Shown one piece after another: positions 17,011-26,816 of a stretch of DNA of 64,000 nucleotides. The notes below the pieces were generated by a model. That model was not told where the DNA came from and ran no database searches. It worked only from the letters and a program-made list of their open reading frames with translations. The DNA comes from Myroides odoratus (GTDB lineage Bacteria; Bacteroidota; Bacteroidia; Flavobacteriales; Flavobacteriaceae). The first letter of the stretch is position 1. Each line of letters opens with the position of its first letter. The DNA lies in the NCBI RefSeq assembly GCF_001549985.1, contig NZ_LROZ01000015.1, forward strand, positions 16,990 to 80,989. The letters run 5' to 3'. A program made the position numbers and the translations under genes.

Positions 17011-17388
17011 CTATTTGAGGTTATGCTTTGGTGTTTTGTTTGGAGAAACGTTGTAATGTTGTAGGAAATAAAAAACAAAGGCACCACAAAAATAAAGTAG
17101 GCAATCCATCCAATCTCCCGTATAACGCGGATTGTGTTGAGGTAAATACCATTCAAAATACACCGAATAAAATAGGGTAACAGCTAAAATTAAGGACAAA
17201 GAAAGATGAAGCTTTTTATCTTGTTTAATTTTCCGAACAACGAATAAGCAACTAGTTAATACTAAGGGTAAGAAGAGAAAATCATTGACGTAATTATTCA
17301 CCCAAAGAGGAATATTCAGCTGTGTTTGTTGGAAAAGATAGATACTAATGGCAATACCTAAAGCAATAAAAAAGAGTGTTTTTTTCAT
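17011..17388 (-). CDS. Small integral membrane protein
   Basis: This 125-residue protein has about four hydrophobic segments: 4-21, 32-50, 60-79 and 98-114. The C-terminus is short and basic (SPNKTPKHNLK). No functional motif is visible. It lies 24 bp downstream of the zinc-ribbon gene on the same strand, so the two probably form an operon. Confidence 0.7.
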   Translation of the reverse strand: MKKTLFFIALGIAISIYLFQQTQLNIPLWVNNYVNDFLFLPLVLTSCLFVVRKIKQDKKLHLSLSLILAVTLFYSVYFEWYLPQHNPRYTGDWMDCLLYFCGAFVFYFLQHYNVSPNKTPKHNLK

Positions 17389-17412
17389 CTTCCGAAGTTG
17401 GGGGTATTTTCA

Positions 17413-17721
17413 TTAGGCTGCAATCATCCCAACGAGATAGGCAATACCTGCGGCAATAGTTGCAACTACTAACCAAACGGTGTGTACAAGGATATAGAGT
17501 ACTCGTACAAAAGGATTGGAGTGGTTGCGTAAGGTTAAAAAAAACTTTTCTGTAGCCGTTGGTTCACGCAGAATTTCTTTTTGTATGCGCTCTTCTTTCA
17601 ATCGTTGCTGCTCGAGTTGGCGTTCTAGTACAATATTGATAATTTCCCCGCAGTTTGTGCAGTAATCCGTATTTACATTTTCAGTCTGACAGTGTTTACA
17701 CGTAATATAATGTTTACTCAT
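17413..17721 (-). CDS. Zinc-ribbon protein with C-terminal membrane anchor
   Basis: This 102-residue protein begins with a rubredoxin-like zinc ribbon (CKHCQTENVNTDYCTNCG; four Cys in two CxxC pairs). A charged helix (LERQLEQQRLKEERIQKEIL) follows, then a hydrophobic C-terminal segment of about 25 residues. The role is unknown. It probably forms an operon with the downstream small membrane protein. Confidence 0.75.
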   Translation of the reverse strand: MSKHYITCKHCQTENVNTDYCTNCGEIINIVLERQLEQQRLKEERIQKEILREPTATEKFFLTLRNHSNPFVRVLYILVHTVWLVVATIAAGIAYLVGMIAA

Positions 17722-17918
17722 GATTCGCTTTTATAAGGAAGAGAAAGACCAGATGTGGTATTGCTCTGCTGCAAAATTGAGACAAATAGTTAGCGTAAAA
17801 AAGAACGATTTGTCATCAAAACTGTTCTAAAATACGCCTTTTTTTCCATTTCTTGTTTTTGCCTGGGGAATTGCTTCCTTTACATGAGGGGGATAATGCA
17901 TTGGTTTCTATTTTGGAT

Positions 17919-18803
17919 TTAAAATTGCTTTCTGTATTGGCCAGGAGAACAACCTACTTTCCTTTTGAAAAACTTGCCAAAAAAAGAGGTGCTATTGAAG
18001 TGTAATTCATCTGCTATTTCCATAATGGTGAGTGTTGTATTCGTTAGTAAGAGCTGAGCCTCTATTACAATAGCTTGATCTATTAATTCTCCGATGGTTT
18101 TGGAGGTTACTTCTTTGATTACTTTGGCTAAATAACGGTCGGAAACACAGAGTGTAGCGGCATAAAATCGGACTTGTTTTTCGGTTCTAAAATGAGTTTG
18201 TAAAGCTTCTAAAAAGAGCAAGGTTAAATGCTCTTTCCTCGAAATGTGCTCTTGTATAATGGGATTTTGATGTTGACTAATTGCTTTTAATTCAAGTAAG
18301 AGTAAAGCAAATAAATGATGTATGGATGCGATGTAGTATTGAAAATCAGCTTTCTGTTTGTTTTTTTGATCAATTAATTCACATAGATTGACCAATATAG
18401 GAAGTTGTCTGTCATCCAGTAGTAGATGATGAACTTTAGAGGAGGCAAGTAAGCTGAAATCGCTTTTTTCATTTTGGGTATGAGTAATGGCAAAGGTTTT
18501 GTCAAAGCTCAATGTAATAAACACTAAATCAGTACAAAAGCTTTTAAAGTAGATAACGGTATGCGGGGGAACTATAACCAATGTATTTTGCTTTAGTTCA
18601 TACGTCACTAAATCAAGTTGAACTGTCATGGTTCCTTCTTGAAGGAGCAATATGGTATAATTGGCTGTTCGATAGGGATGTTGAAGAGGATGGTCTGACA
18701 GCTGCTGTGTAAAATCAACATAGAGTCCACTTTCTTGAAAATCATGTTCAAGTAATTGAAGTATATCTTGAATGGAATAGTTGTGAATTTTATCAAGCAT
18801 CAT
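17919..18803 (-). CDS. AraC-family transcriptional regulator
   Basis: This 294-residue protein has an N-terminal cupin-like ligand-binding region (about 20-120) and a C-terminal double HTH (about 195-294). Typical features are RYLAKVIKEVTSKTIGELID and the second helix pair IADELHFNSTSFFGKFFKRKVGCSPGQYRKQF. The gene is divergent from the 2025-residue surface protein gene and could regulate it. Confidence 0.88.
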   Translation of the reverse strand: MMLDKIHNYSIQDILQLLEHDFQESGLYVDFTQQLSDHPLQHPYRTANYTILLLQEGTMTVQLDLVTYELKQNTLVIVPPHTVIYFKSFCTDLVFITLSFDKTFAITHTQNEKSDFSLLASSKVHHLLLDDRQLPILVNLCELIDQKNKQKADFQYYIASIHHLFALLLLELKAISQHQNPIIQEHISRKEHLTLLFLEALQTHFRTEKQVRFYAATLCVSDRYLAKVIKEVTSKTIGELIDQAIVIEAQLLLTNTTLTIMEIADELHFNSTSFFGKFFKRKVGCSPGQYRKQF

Positions 18804-19265
18804 AAAAAATGAAAGGAAAAAAAGGCAAAATTGACCTACTGCGATACGAATATATTACTTTTTTGAGGGATGTAAAAGCCAACTTCTTCTTGTAAATCTA
18901 GTAAAAACCTCTTTTAGATTGACTAAAAATTAACGAAATAAAACAATGATAATTTTAATTAGTCTAATTCTATTATAATTAAGCGCGATGTTATAACGAT
19001 TATGTAGTGAAATTTGTAAATAACAGCACCTTGTTTTTAATTAGATTTAATATAAATAGATTTGTTGGTAAAATTATAACTGCGTATTAATATGAATCAT
19101 TTGTACCCTAAATCAGAGTTTAGACCGTTGTTTAATCCTCATCAATTTTATTTTTATCAACCCAAGGGATGCCCATTAGGTTTTGTTTTAGGAATGAATT
19201 AAAGATAGAAAAGCGCATAAGCGTTTTCGAATAAAACGAAATAAATCACTACATAATCAAACAAC
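18804..19265. other. Divergent regulatory region with possible small ORF
   Basis: The 462-bp AT-rich gap lies between the AraC gene and the large surface protein. An ATG-initiated 36-codon ORF (19092-19202) is the only coding candidate. No terminator-like hairpin is evident. Confidence 0.4.
19092..19202 (+). CDS. Candidate 36-residue leader ORF
   Basis: The peptide begins MNHLYPKSEF and ends GFVLGMN. It is not hydrophobic enough for a membrane peptide and has no known motif. It lies 63 bp before the large surface protein gene. Support is weak: only its length and position. Confidence 0.2.
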   Translation: MNHLYPKSEFRPLFNPHQFYFYQPKGCPLGFVLGMN

Positions 19266-22200
19266 ATGTGTATCTATACAGTTAAAAAAACACTTATCTT
19301 ATTGATAGGAGGTATGCTAGGGTGCTTTACTACTCATGCCCAGCATTTTCGAGCACATACTGCTCAAACTTTTCCGGGGGTTTTCTATGGAGATGCCGCC
19401 GTACTTGACGTCAACCAGGATGCTTTTCCGGATTTAATATTCTCAGGAACTGGAGAAGGATATGGATCTGGAAATACGTTAGTCTATGTAAATGAACAAG
19501 ATCATTTTACTGCCTTAAATAATCAATTTTCACAAATCATGTATTCTGCTATTGGAACAGGAGATTTGGATGGAGATGGGAAGATGGATTTTGCTATTAC
19601 AGGGTTTCGAAAAGAGGAAGGATTTCCCAATGAAAAAGTTTTTGAAATTTACTATAACAATGGCGATAATACATTTACTAAAAAGAATATCGCTACAATT
19701 ATTCCTGCGCAATATGGATCGATAAAAATTGCAGATTTAAATGGAGATGGATTAGCGGATTTGTTGGTTAATGGGCAAACAGATGCAGGCTATAGTTCTA
19801 AAGTTTATTTTCAGCAAGCGGACGGCGAGTTTATTGATGCTAATATTGAGTTGTTGGGAACTTACTTCAGTGCGACTGAAATCTTTGATGCAAACGGAGA
19901 TGGATTACCTGATATCTTGATTACTGGTTTTAGTACTAGTTACGTACCTGCAACTCAGTTGTATCTTAATGAGGGCAATGGAAATTTTCGCGCCCATGAC
20001 TCTGGCTTAGGAGCTGTATACTTTTCATCTATCAGTGTAGCTGATTTTGAAGGGGATGGCGATTTAGATGTATTATTAGGTGGAATGAATGGCAGCATGA
20101 CGCATAGTCTTGTACTGTATTTAAATGATGGACAAGGTAATTTTACAGCTGCGCCTTATGCGTTTGAAGGGATTATCATGGGATCCAGTGCACTTGTAGA
20201 TTACAACAAGGATGGCTTTTTAGATGTATTCTCTTTTGGAAGTACTGCTTCTTCTGGTATCAAGACAAATATATATACCAACCAACAGAATCAATCGTTT
20301 GTTTTGGATGAAGAAAATTCTAACGCGATTAGGGGATTGAGTACATCTAGAGCGAAGTGGTTTGACTTTGATCAAGATGGAGATATGGATCTCTTTGTGA
20401 TAGGGTATACCAGTGATGGAACAGCAATGACTATGTTGTATGAAAATACACTTCCTCCTGTAGTTCCTTCGGATTACTGTGATGTTTCTGTATTGTATGG
20501 CGTAGAACCTATTACTTTGGTGCAATGGGCTAATCTGAACAATCAAACCGATGTAGACCCCAATGCAACAACAGCACCAGCACGTTATGAAGATTTTACT
20601 GCTATGACTGCACAAGTGCAACGTGGACAGACCTATACATTGACAGTTAAAGGAAATACCAACGGGAATTTTGAAAATGATATTCGCGTGTTTATCGACT
20701 GGAATAACGATGGACAATTCGATATGCAAACGGAATTTTACACCGCATCATTATTGCCTTCTACAGGTCAAGATGAGGTTAAAGTAGAAATTGAAATCCG
20801 AGTACCTGATACAGCTGTACTAGGAAAAACACGTATGCGTATTATTAAAGACAATTGGAATATTTATGAAGAAGGAGAATTTGATGCGTGTTTAGATGCA
20901 GAATATGGACAAGTGGAGGATTATTCCGTTCAAATAGCTGATGGTACAACTAATCCTGGGGATTATTGTGATGTTACCGTATTATATGGTGTGGAGCCTA
21001 TTACTTTAGTACAATTTGCAAATTTAAATAATCAAACCGATGTAACTCCGAATCCAACAGTAGCTCCTGTGGCTTATGAGGATTTTACGGCGATGGTGGC
21101 TCAAGTAGAACGAGGTCAAACGTATACGTTGACAGTTAAGGGGAATACCAATGGAAATTTCGAACATGATATTCGCGCTTTTATTGATTGGAATAACGAT
21201 GGACAATTTGATGTTCGTACGGAATTATATCGAGGATTACTCTCTCCATCTACTGGACAAGATCAGGTGAAAGTAGAGTTTGAAATCCGTGTTCCTGATG
21301 ATGCTGTATTAGGAAATACGCGTATGCGTATTATCAAAGACAATTGGTATATATATGAAGAAGGTGAATTTGATGCTTGTACTGATGCAGAATATGGTCA
21401 AATTGAAGATTATTCTGTTCAGATTACGGACGGAACAGTACAACCTGGTTGTACCAATCAAGAGCCTGGAATGAACCCAGGAGATACAGGTTGTGTAACG
21501 TTTCAATATAATGGATCTACGGTAACTTATACAACGGTTCGCGCAGTGGATGGAACCATTTGGTTACAACAAAATTTAGGGAGTGAACAAGTGGCGACAG
21601 CCGCAACAGATGCTTCAGCTTATGGAGATTTATTCCAATGGGGAAGATGGGATGATGGACACCAAAAACGCACCTCTACTGTTGTAACTGGCGTGCTTTC
21701 ACCGAATACTCCGCGTGGATTAGGACAAAATAATACGAAGTTTTATTTGACTGATCCATCTTGGTGGCAATCGGGAACAAGTACGGATACATGGGGAGCT
21801 GCTACTCCTCAAGCGGTAACAGATACGGATGGATGCGACCCTTGTAAAGCACTAGGAGAAGGATGGACGTTGCCAACTCAAGACCAATGGCAGGCAATTA
21901 TTACTGCAGAAAGTATCACTAATATTCAAACCGCTTTTGATAGTAATTTGCGCTTAACAGTAGCGGGTGCCAGAGGAGGGAATGGCGTTTACAATGAAGG
22001 ATTGCGAGGATACTATTGGAGTAAAACAGCTTCAACTAATCGCGATTTTGCAAAACATTTATTCTATAGTAATATCACAATGAATGCAGGTGCAGGTGCG
22101 CCTCGTGAACAAGGATCTGCCATTCGTTGTATAAAAATGGCTCCTGTTGTGACCCCCGATGAGTACTGTCAACCAGAAATTTCGGATACTGCATATAGTC

Positions 22201-25200
22201 TACCTATTTATGAATTTACTCTTGGTACAACAACACAAACCAGTGGAAGTAATACAAGAGTTGAACCGTTATATGAAGACTTTACAACGAATGTAATACC
22301 GGTAGCGAAAGGAGAAACTTATCCTATTACGGTGAAAGGAAAAAATGACGGACAGGATATGATGTTGGTGAAAGTTTATATTGATTACAATCGAGATTTT
22401 GAATTTTCAGCAGATGAAGCGGTCACTATTGGATTTTTAAATAACCTAGGAGGAGAAAGAGGAGAGGTATCAGGAACAATCCAAATTCCAGCTGATGCAT
22501 TGATTGGATCAACGAGAATGCGCGTTGTGAGTATGTATCACAATCCAGAAACCACTTGGGTTCACTTAGAAAATGTACCTTGTCCAACAGGGTATTACCT
22601 AGGTCAAGTAGAAGATTATACGTTGGATATTCAAGGACCATTGGTAGCAATAACAGGGGTAGAAGTGACCACTGCAAATAGTGTTCCTGCAACCATTACA
22701 ACTGAAAATGGAACATTGCAGTTAGTTGCGCGTGTATTGCCAACAGAGGCTAATCAAGCGGTAACATGGTCGATTGTTGAAGGAGCAGCATTTGCTTCTA
22801 TTGATCAAAATGGACGCGTTTCTGCTTTAGCGAATGGCGTTGTCAAAGTAAGAGCTACTGCAGTTCAAGATACAACAAAGCAAGATGAAATTGAAATTGC
22901 GATTGATATTGAAGCCTTGCGTTGTCCTCCAGTAGAGCTTAAAGTAGAGGATATTGGGGAAGAAACGGCTACGCTTCAAATTTTATCTGAGGCTACTGTT
23001 TTTGATGTCGAATATGGAGAAGAAGGATTCGTTCAAGGAGAAGGAACGAGGATAGATCAAATTTCCTCAGTTCACCAAATACAAGGACTAACAGCTGAAA
23101 CTACCTATGATGTTTATGTACGTGTAGCAGCAGATTGTTCAATTTGGAAAAAAATTAGCTTTACGACAATCAAAGTCAAAGAACAAACCATTACGGTTGA
23201 AAATGTAAACAAAGTATATGGTGATGCTCCTTTTCAAACAGGAGAATCAACCAGTCAATTGCCGCTTGTCTATACCGTTACAGATTCTTCTGTTGCAGTA
23301 GTAGAAGCGGGAATTATCGTGATCAAAGGAGCTGGTGAAACAGAAATCCGCGTGAATCAGGCTGGGAATAATGAATATTTTCCAGCAGAAGAAGTGCGTT
23401 TTACTTTACGCGTAGCGAAGGCTCCTTTAGTTATTCAGGCAACGAATCAAACCAAAACATACGACGGAACACCTCATACTACGTGGGACGTTACCTACCA
23501 AGGTTTTGTATATGGAGAGAATCCAAATGTGTTAACGGGAACCTTGCATTATGATGGAACGGCAATAGAAGCAACCAATGCAGGAACTTACTCGATTGAA
23601 GCAAGTGGGTATGTATCTACAAATTATGCGATTCAGTACCAAGCAGCTACCTTAACGATTACCAAAGCAACGCTCGAAGGAATTGTATTTGAAAACGGTT
23701 CATTCTTGTATGATGCAACGCCTAAATCCATAACGATTAGAGGTGAACTACCAGCAGGTGTTCGCGTAACGTATGAGGGGAATGAACGAGTTGAAGTAGG
23801 AAACTATGCCGTTACAGCACAACTTCACGGTGGAGCAAATTATGAAGATAGAACCTTAGAAGCCAATCTACAAATTCGCCATGCTTTAGCAGATCTTGTA
23901 TTTGAAGATGCAACGTTTGTTTACGATGGTACAGCGAAGCAAATAACGGTGCAAAATGTACCAGAAGGTGTAACAGTAACCTATCAAAACAATGATAAGA
24001 TTGCCGCTGGAACTTATACGGTCATTGCTGTTGTTCAAGGAGGAAATCAATATGAAAACACCACCCTTCGCGCTACTTTAAAAATTACTAAAGCGGCAAT
24101 TGAAAATATTCAATTTGAAGGTCAAACGTTTACTTATGATGGAACAGCAAAATATATTTTCGTTTCAGGTTCACTACCGCAAGGAGTAACAGTAGAACAT
24201 AGCAATAATGGAAAAATTGACGTGGGAAGTTATGAAGTAAAAGCGACAATAAATGGCGGAAATAACTATCAAAGTCGAGAATTGACAGCTACATTAAAGA
24301 TAGAAAAGGCAAATCAAGACATTCGTTTTGATGAATTAGAAACGCGAATCTTAGCTGAAAGTGAAGATTTCCAACTTCAAGCTACAACAACGTCTAACTT
24401 ACCTTTACACTATACATACACCTATACTAGTGGGCAACCTGCCGCTGAGGTAAGTGAAAAAGGTTGGGTAACACTTAAAAAAGTAGGAGAAATTACGATT
24501 ACAGTTACACAAGCAGGTAATGCAAATTATCACCCTGCCTTGGCGGTGAGTCGAGTGTTGCGCATTGTAAATAACGATGCTTCTATTCACGATATCTGGA
24601 TTGCTGATGAGCAGTATACGAAACCTCAAAATCAGATATACCACTTGATGAGTTGTGAAGATTTAAGAACCGAAGTACCTGTGAAAATTGAGGTAGATGA
24701 AGGAGCAAAAGTAACACCTAGTGCAACATTTAGTATTTCAGTACCTAAACCAGGAATTTACAAACAAACGGTTACAGTTGTTTCACAAAATGGAAAAGTA
24801 AAAGAAGAGTATGTTATTGTTGTAGAAAAACCATTTGCCTTTGAGCAAATTGCAGTACAAAAATTCGATAATACGCTATTGATTAACAAAAATCCACAGA
24901 CCAATGGAGGTTATCAATTGGTAGGATTCCAGTGGTATAAAGACGGAGATCTAATTTCAGAAGAACAAGTCTACTCTGCGGGGCCTAAATCAATATTAGA
25001 CCGCAATGCGGTGTATCATGCTATCGTTAAAACAGCAACAGGAGAAGAAATTCACGTTTGTCCAATGGAAATTACAACCGCAGTAACACCTGTGATTCAA
25101 TTGTATCCTAATCCAGTAACTCTTGGTCAAAAAACAACCCTAGAGGTACATGTTACAGGGGTACAATTAAGAGGAATTCCTGTTCAAGTATTCAATTTAA

Positions 25201-25343
25201 ACGGGCAATTGGTTCATACGTTTTCAATGGAAGGAGAACAGACAACGATTTATTTACCTCAAAACATACAAGGAGGAATGTATGTAGCCATTTTTGAATT
25301 AAATGGAACAAGAGAGTCAATCAAATTTGCAGTAAAAAAATAA
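19266..25343 (+). CDS. Giant multidomain secreted protein with T9SS type A sorting domain
   Basis: This 2025-residue protein has a signal peptide ending near THAQ (26). Seven FG-GAP/VCBS-like repeats (about 30-395) carry calcium-type DxNxDGxxD loops. Two near-duplicate GEVED domains follow (about 405-556 and 564-717), then a Fibrobacter-type major paralogous (FISUMP) domain (735-960; IWLQQNLGSE). A third GEVED (963-1125), a Big_2 Ig-like domain (1127-1215), an Fn3-like domain (1218-1305) and several MBG-type repeats (1390-1690) follow. The end (about 1945-2025) is a type A sorting domain starting LYPNPV. It is expected at the cell surface or secreted, as an adhesin. A downstream barrel gene starts after one base. 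Confidence 0.88.
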   Translation: MCIYTVKKTLILLIGGMLGCFTTHAQHFRAHTAQTFPGVFYGDAAVLDVNQDAFPDLIFSGTGEGYGSGNTLVYVNEQDHFTALNNQFSQIMYSAIGTGDLDGDGKMDFAITGFRKEEGFPNEKVFEIYYNNGDNTFTKKNIATIIPAQYGSIKIADLNGDGLADLLVNGQTDAGYSSKVYFQQADGEFIDANIELLGTYFSATEIFDANGDGLPDILITGFSTSYVPATQLYLNEGNGNFRAHDSGLGAVYFSSISVADFEGDGDLDVLLGGMNGSMTHSLVLYLNDGQGNFTAAPYAFEGIIMGSSALVDYNKDGFLDVFSFGSTASSGIKTNIYTNQQNQSFVLDEENSNAIRGLSTSRAKWFDFDQDGDMDLFVIGYTSDGTAMTMLYENTLPPVVPSDYCDVSVLYGVEPITLVQWANLNNQTDVDPNATTAPARYEDFTAMTAQVQRGQTYTLTVKGNTNGNFENDIRVFIDWNNDGQFDMQTEFYTASLLPSTGQDEVKVEIEIRVPDTAVLGKTRMRIIKDNWNIYEEGEFDACLDAEYGQVEDYSVQIADGTTNPGDYCDVTVLYGVEPITLVQFANLNNQTDVTPNPTVAPVAYEDFTAMVAQVERGQTYTLTVKGNTNGNFEHDIRAFIDWNNDGQFDVRTELYRGLLSPSTGQDQVKVEFEIRVPDDAVLGNTRMRIIKDNWYIYEEGEFDACTDAEYGQIEDYSVQITDGTVQPGCTNQEPGMNPGDTGCVTFQYNGSTVTYTTVRAVDGTIWLQQNLGSEQVATAATDASAYGDLFQWGRWDDGHQKRTSTVVTGVLSPNTPRGLGQNNTKFYLTDPSWWQSGTSTDTWGAATPQAVTDTDGCDPCKALGEGWTLPTQDQWQAIITAESITNIQTAFDSNLRLTVAGARGGNGVYNEGLRGYYWSKTASTNRDFAKHLFYSNITMNAGAGAPREQGSAIRCIKMAPVVTPDEYCQPEISDTAYSLPIYEFTLGTTTQTSGSNTRVEPLYEDFTTNVIPVAKGETYPITVKGKNDGQDMMLVKVYIDYNRDFEFSADEAVTIGFLNNLGGERGEVSGTIQIPADALIGSTRMRVVSMYHNPETTWVHLENVPCPTGYYLGQVEDYTLDIQGPLVAITGVEVTTANSVPATITTENGTLQLVARVLPTEANQAVTWSIVEGAAFASIDQNGRVSALANGVVKVRATAVQDTTKQDEIEIAIDIEALRCPPVELKVEDIGEETATLQILSEATVFDVEYGEEGFVQGEGTRIDQISSVHQIQGLTAETTYDVYVRVAADCSIWKKISFTTIKVKEQTITVENVNKVYGDAPFQTGESTSQLPLVYTVTDSSVAVVEAGIIVIKGAGETEIRVNQAGNNEYFPAEEVRFTLRVAKAPLVIQATNQTKTYDGTPHTTWDVTYQGFVYGENPNVLTGTLHYDGTAIEATNAGTYSIEASGYVSTNYAIQYQAATLTITKATLEGIVFENGSFLYDATPKSITIRGELPAGVRVTYEGNERVEVGNYAVTAQLHGGANYEDRTLEANLQIRHALADLVFEDATFVYDGTAKQITVQNVPEGVTVTYQNNDKIAAGTYTVIAVVQGGNQYENTTLRATLKITKAAIENIQFEGQTFTYDGTAKYIFVSGSLPQGVTVEHSNNGKIDVGSYEVKATINGGNNYQSRELTATLKIEKANQDIRFDELETRILAESEDFQLQATTTSNLPLHYTYTYTSGQPAAEVSEKGWVTLKKVGEITITVTQAGNANYHPALAVSRVLRIVNNDASIHDIWIADEQYTKPQNQIYHLMSCEDLRTEVPVKIEVDEGAKVTPSATFSISVPKPGIYKQTVTVVSQNGKVKEEYVIVVEKPFAFEQIAVQKFDNTLLINKNPQTNGGYQLVGFQWYKDGDLISEEQVYSAGPKSILDRNAVYHAIVKTATGEEIHVCPMEITTAVTPVIQLYPNPVTLGQKTTLEVHVTGVQLRGIPVQVFNLNGQLVHTFSMEGEQTTIYLPQNIQGGMYVAIFELNGTRESIKFAVKK

Positions 25344-25344
25344 G

Positions 25345-26169
25345 ATGAAGACAATAAAAATAATGGTATGGGCCATGAGTATGATACTCGGTCTACATAC
25401 AGCCCAAGTAATGGGACAGGAAGTTGAAGTTTCTGTTTTAGGAGGATTAACAGGAGGAAGAAAACCTAGTATTGGGTTATCTGATGGATCTACCGTTGGT
25501 TTTTCAGCTTTGTACATGCAAGAAATACGCCAAAATCTATCTTTAGGCGTAGGATTGGAAGTAGGAGCGTATCAATTAACGAAAGAAGATTCAAACTATA
25601 TAGGAACAAGTCCTTCGATTGATGGACAAGGAGCTGCCTTTGAATTTCGCTATACAATAGCGAAATTCAAAGAAGAACTCCGCGGTAATTATTTTGCTAT
25701 ACCCATTAAAGTGCAATATGTAGGACCCAATTTAGGAAATGAAAAACTACGTCTTTATGCCGCTGGTGGAGTGAAGTATCAAATTTATACCAAAGTAAAA
25801 GCAACACAAACCTTGGAAGGAGTAAAAACGAGTGGTTACTATGAACAATGGGATGCTGAATTACACAATCCGACCTATGCTGGTTTTGGAAACCTCGGAG
25901 ATAAAACAGAAGAAAATAAGTTCAAATTAAACAGCGGTTTTTTTGTTATGGGGGAACTAGGTGTGAAGTATGATATGGCTAATAACCAAGCACTTTATCT
26001 AGGATTCTACGGAGATTGTGATTTAGGCGCTGCAGGTCAAGCAGATAAATCAATATTGACCTATAAGGATAAAGAACAACTTAACAGTATACTGCCTGGT
26101 GAGAATGAACGATATAAGTTGAGAATGTTTACTTTGGGAATTAAGGTAAAATACAGTTTTGGTTTATAA
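25345..26169 (+). CDS. Outer-membrane beta-barrel protein
   Basis: This 274-residue protein has a signal peptide (MKTIKIMVWAMSMILGLHTA, cleavage near VMGQ). The repeated alternating strands end in an aromatic-rich C-terminus (LGIKVKYSFGL), as in PorT-like/OmpA-type Bacteroidota barrels. It is coupled to the giant surface protein with one base between stop and start, so it may assist its surface display, although type A T9SS cargo does not normally need a dedicated barrel. Confidence 0.8.
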   Translation: MKTIKIMVWAMSMILGLHTAQVMGQEVEVSVLGGLTGGRKPSIGLSDGSTVGFSALYMQEIRQNLSLGVGLEVGAYQLTKEDSNYIGTSPSIDGQGAAFEFRYTIAKFKEELRGNYFAIPIKVQYVGPNLGNEKLRLYAAGGVKYQIYTKVKATQTLEGVKTSGYYEQWDAELHNPTYAGFGNLGDKTEENKFKLNSGFFVMGELGVKYDMANNQALYLGFYGDCDLGAAGQADKSILTYKDKEQLNSILPGENERYKLRMFTLGIKVKYSFGL

Positions 26170-26260
26170 GATTGTTTTTTGTGAGGATATAAACCTCTCG
26201 TTGAGTGCTGTTTTATTTCACATCGCCTCTGTTTAAAGGAGTAAATTAAAAGTTAAGTAC

Positions 26261-26296
26261 AAAAAAAGCTTGAGTAATCTACTCAAGCTTTTTTTT
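26261..26296 (+). terminator. Terminator after the giant surface protein operon
   Basis: A perfect long stem AAGCTTGAGTA/ACTCAAGCTT-type hairpin with loop ATCT, flanked by A7 and T8. It also serves the convergent AhpD-like gene. Confidence 0.88.
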
Positions 26297-26315
26297 ATAG
26301 CCGTTCATCGCTTCC

Positions 26316-26753
26316 CTATTTAGCCTTTAAATGGGTAGCTACGCCAATTCTATTCCAAGCATTAATGGTGACCATGCACATGATTAGTTGAGCAAGATAG
26401 GTTGCATCAAATAATTGTTCTGCTTGTTGGTATAGTTCATCGCTGATTCCACCTTCGTGAATGAAAGTAACTGCTTCTGTTAGCGCTAGAATTACCTGTT
26501 CTTCTGCAGTGAAAAGTTCAGTTTCTCTCCAACCAGCCAATACAAGTAAACGTCTTGCGGATTCTCCGTAAGCTAAGGCATCTTTGGTGTGTAGATCTAA
26601 GCAGTATCCACAACCATTTAATTGAGATGCTCGTATTTTAATGAGTTCTTTATGCGTAACTGTAAGTTGTGATTCATTGAGGTATTGCTCTAGTTTTAGC
26701 ATCCCATCATAAGCTTTAGGATCTACGCTGTAAATCGCTTTTCTTTTTGACAT
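26316..26753 (-). CDS. Carboxymuconolactone decarboxylase/AhpD-family protein
   Basis: This 145-residue protein has the AhpD-like signature LIKIRASQLNGCGYCLDLHT, with redox CxxC and downstream His. Members act as alkylhydroperoxidases or related antioxidant proteins. A consensus -7 box (CAAAAGTA on the plus strand, 26777-26784) lies about 23 bp upstream. The Crp/Fnr regulator upstream, on the same strand, may control it. Confidence 0.88.
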   Translation of the reverse strand: MSKRKAIYSVDPKAYDGMLKLEQYLNESQLTVTHKELIKIRASQLNGCGYCLDLHTKDALAYGESARRLLVLAGWRETELFTAEEQVILALTEAVTFIHEGGISDELYQQAEQLFDATYLAQLIMCMVTINAWNRIGVATHLKAK

Positions 26754-26776
26754 ATTCTATTGTTTTTGAATGAAAT

Positions 26777-26784
26777 CAAAAGTA
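26777..26784 (-). promoter_or_regulatory. Putative -7 box (TACTTTTG) of the AhpD-like gene
   Basis: It matches TAnnTTTG on the minus strand. A TTG-compatible triplet lies about 23 bp further upstream. Confidence 0.5.
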
Positions 26785-26816
26785 GAACTTCGTCAAGTAA
26801 AAAAACTTCAACCTGT

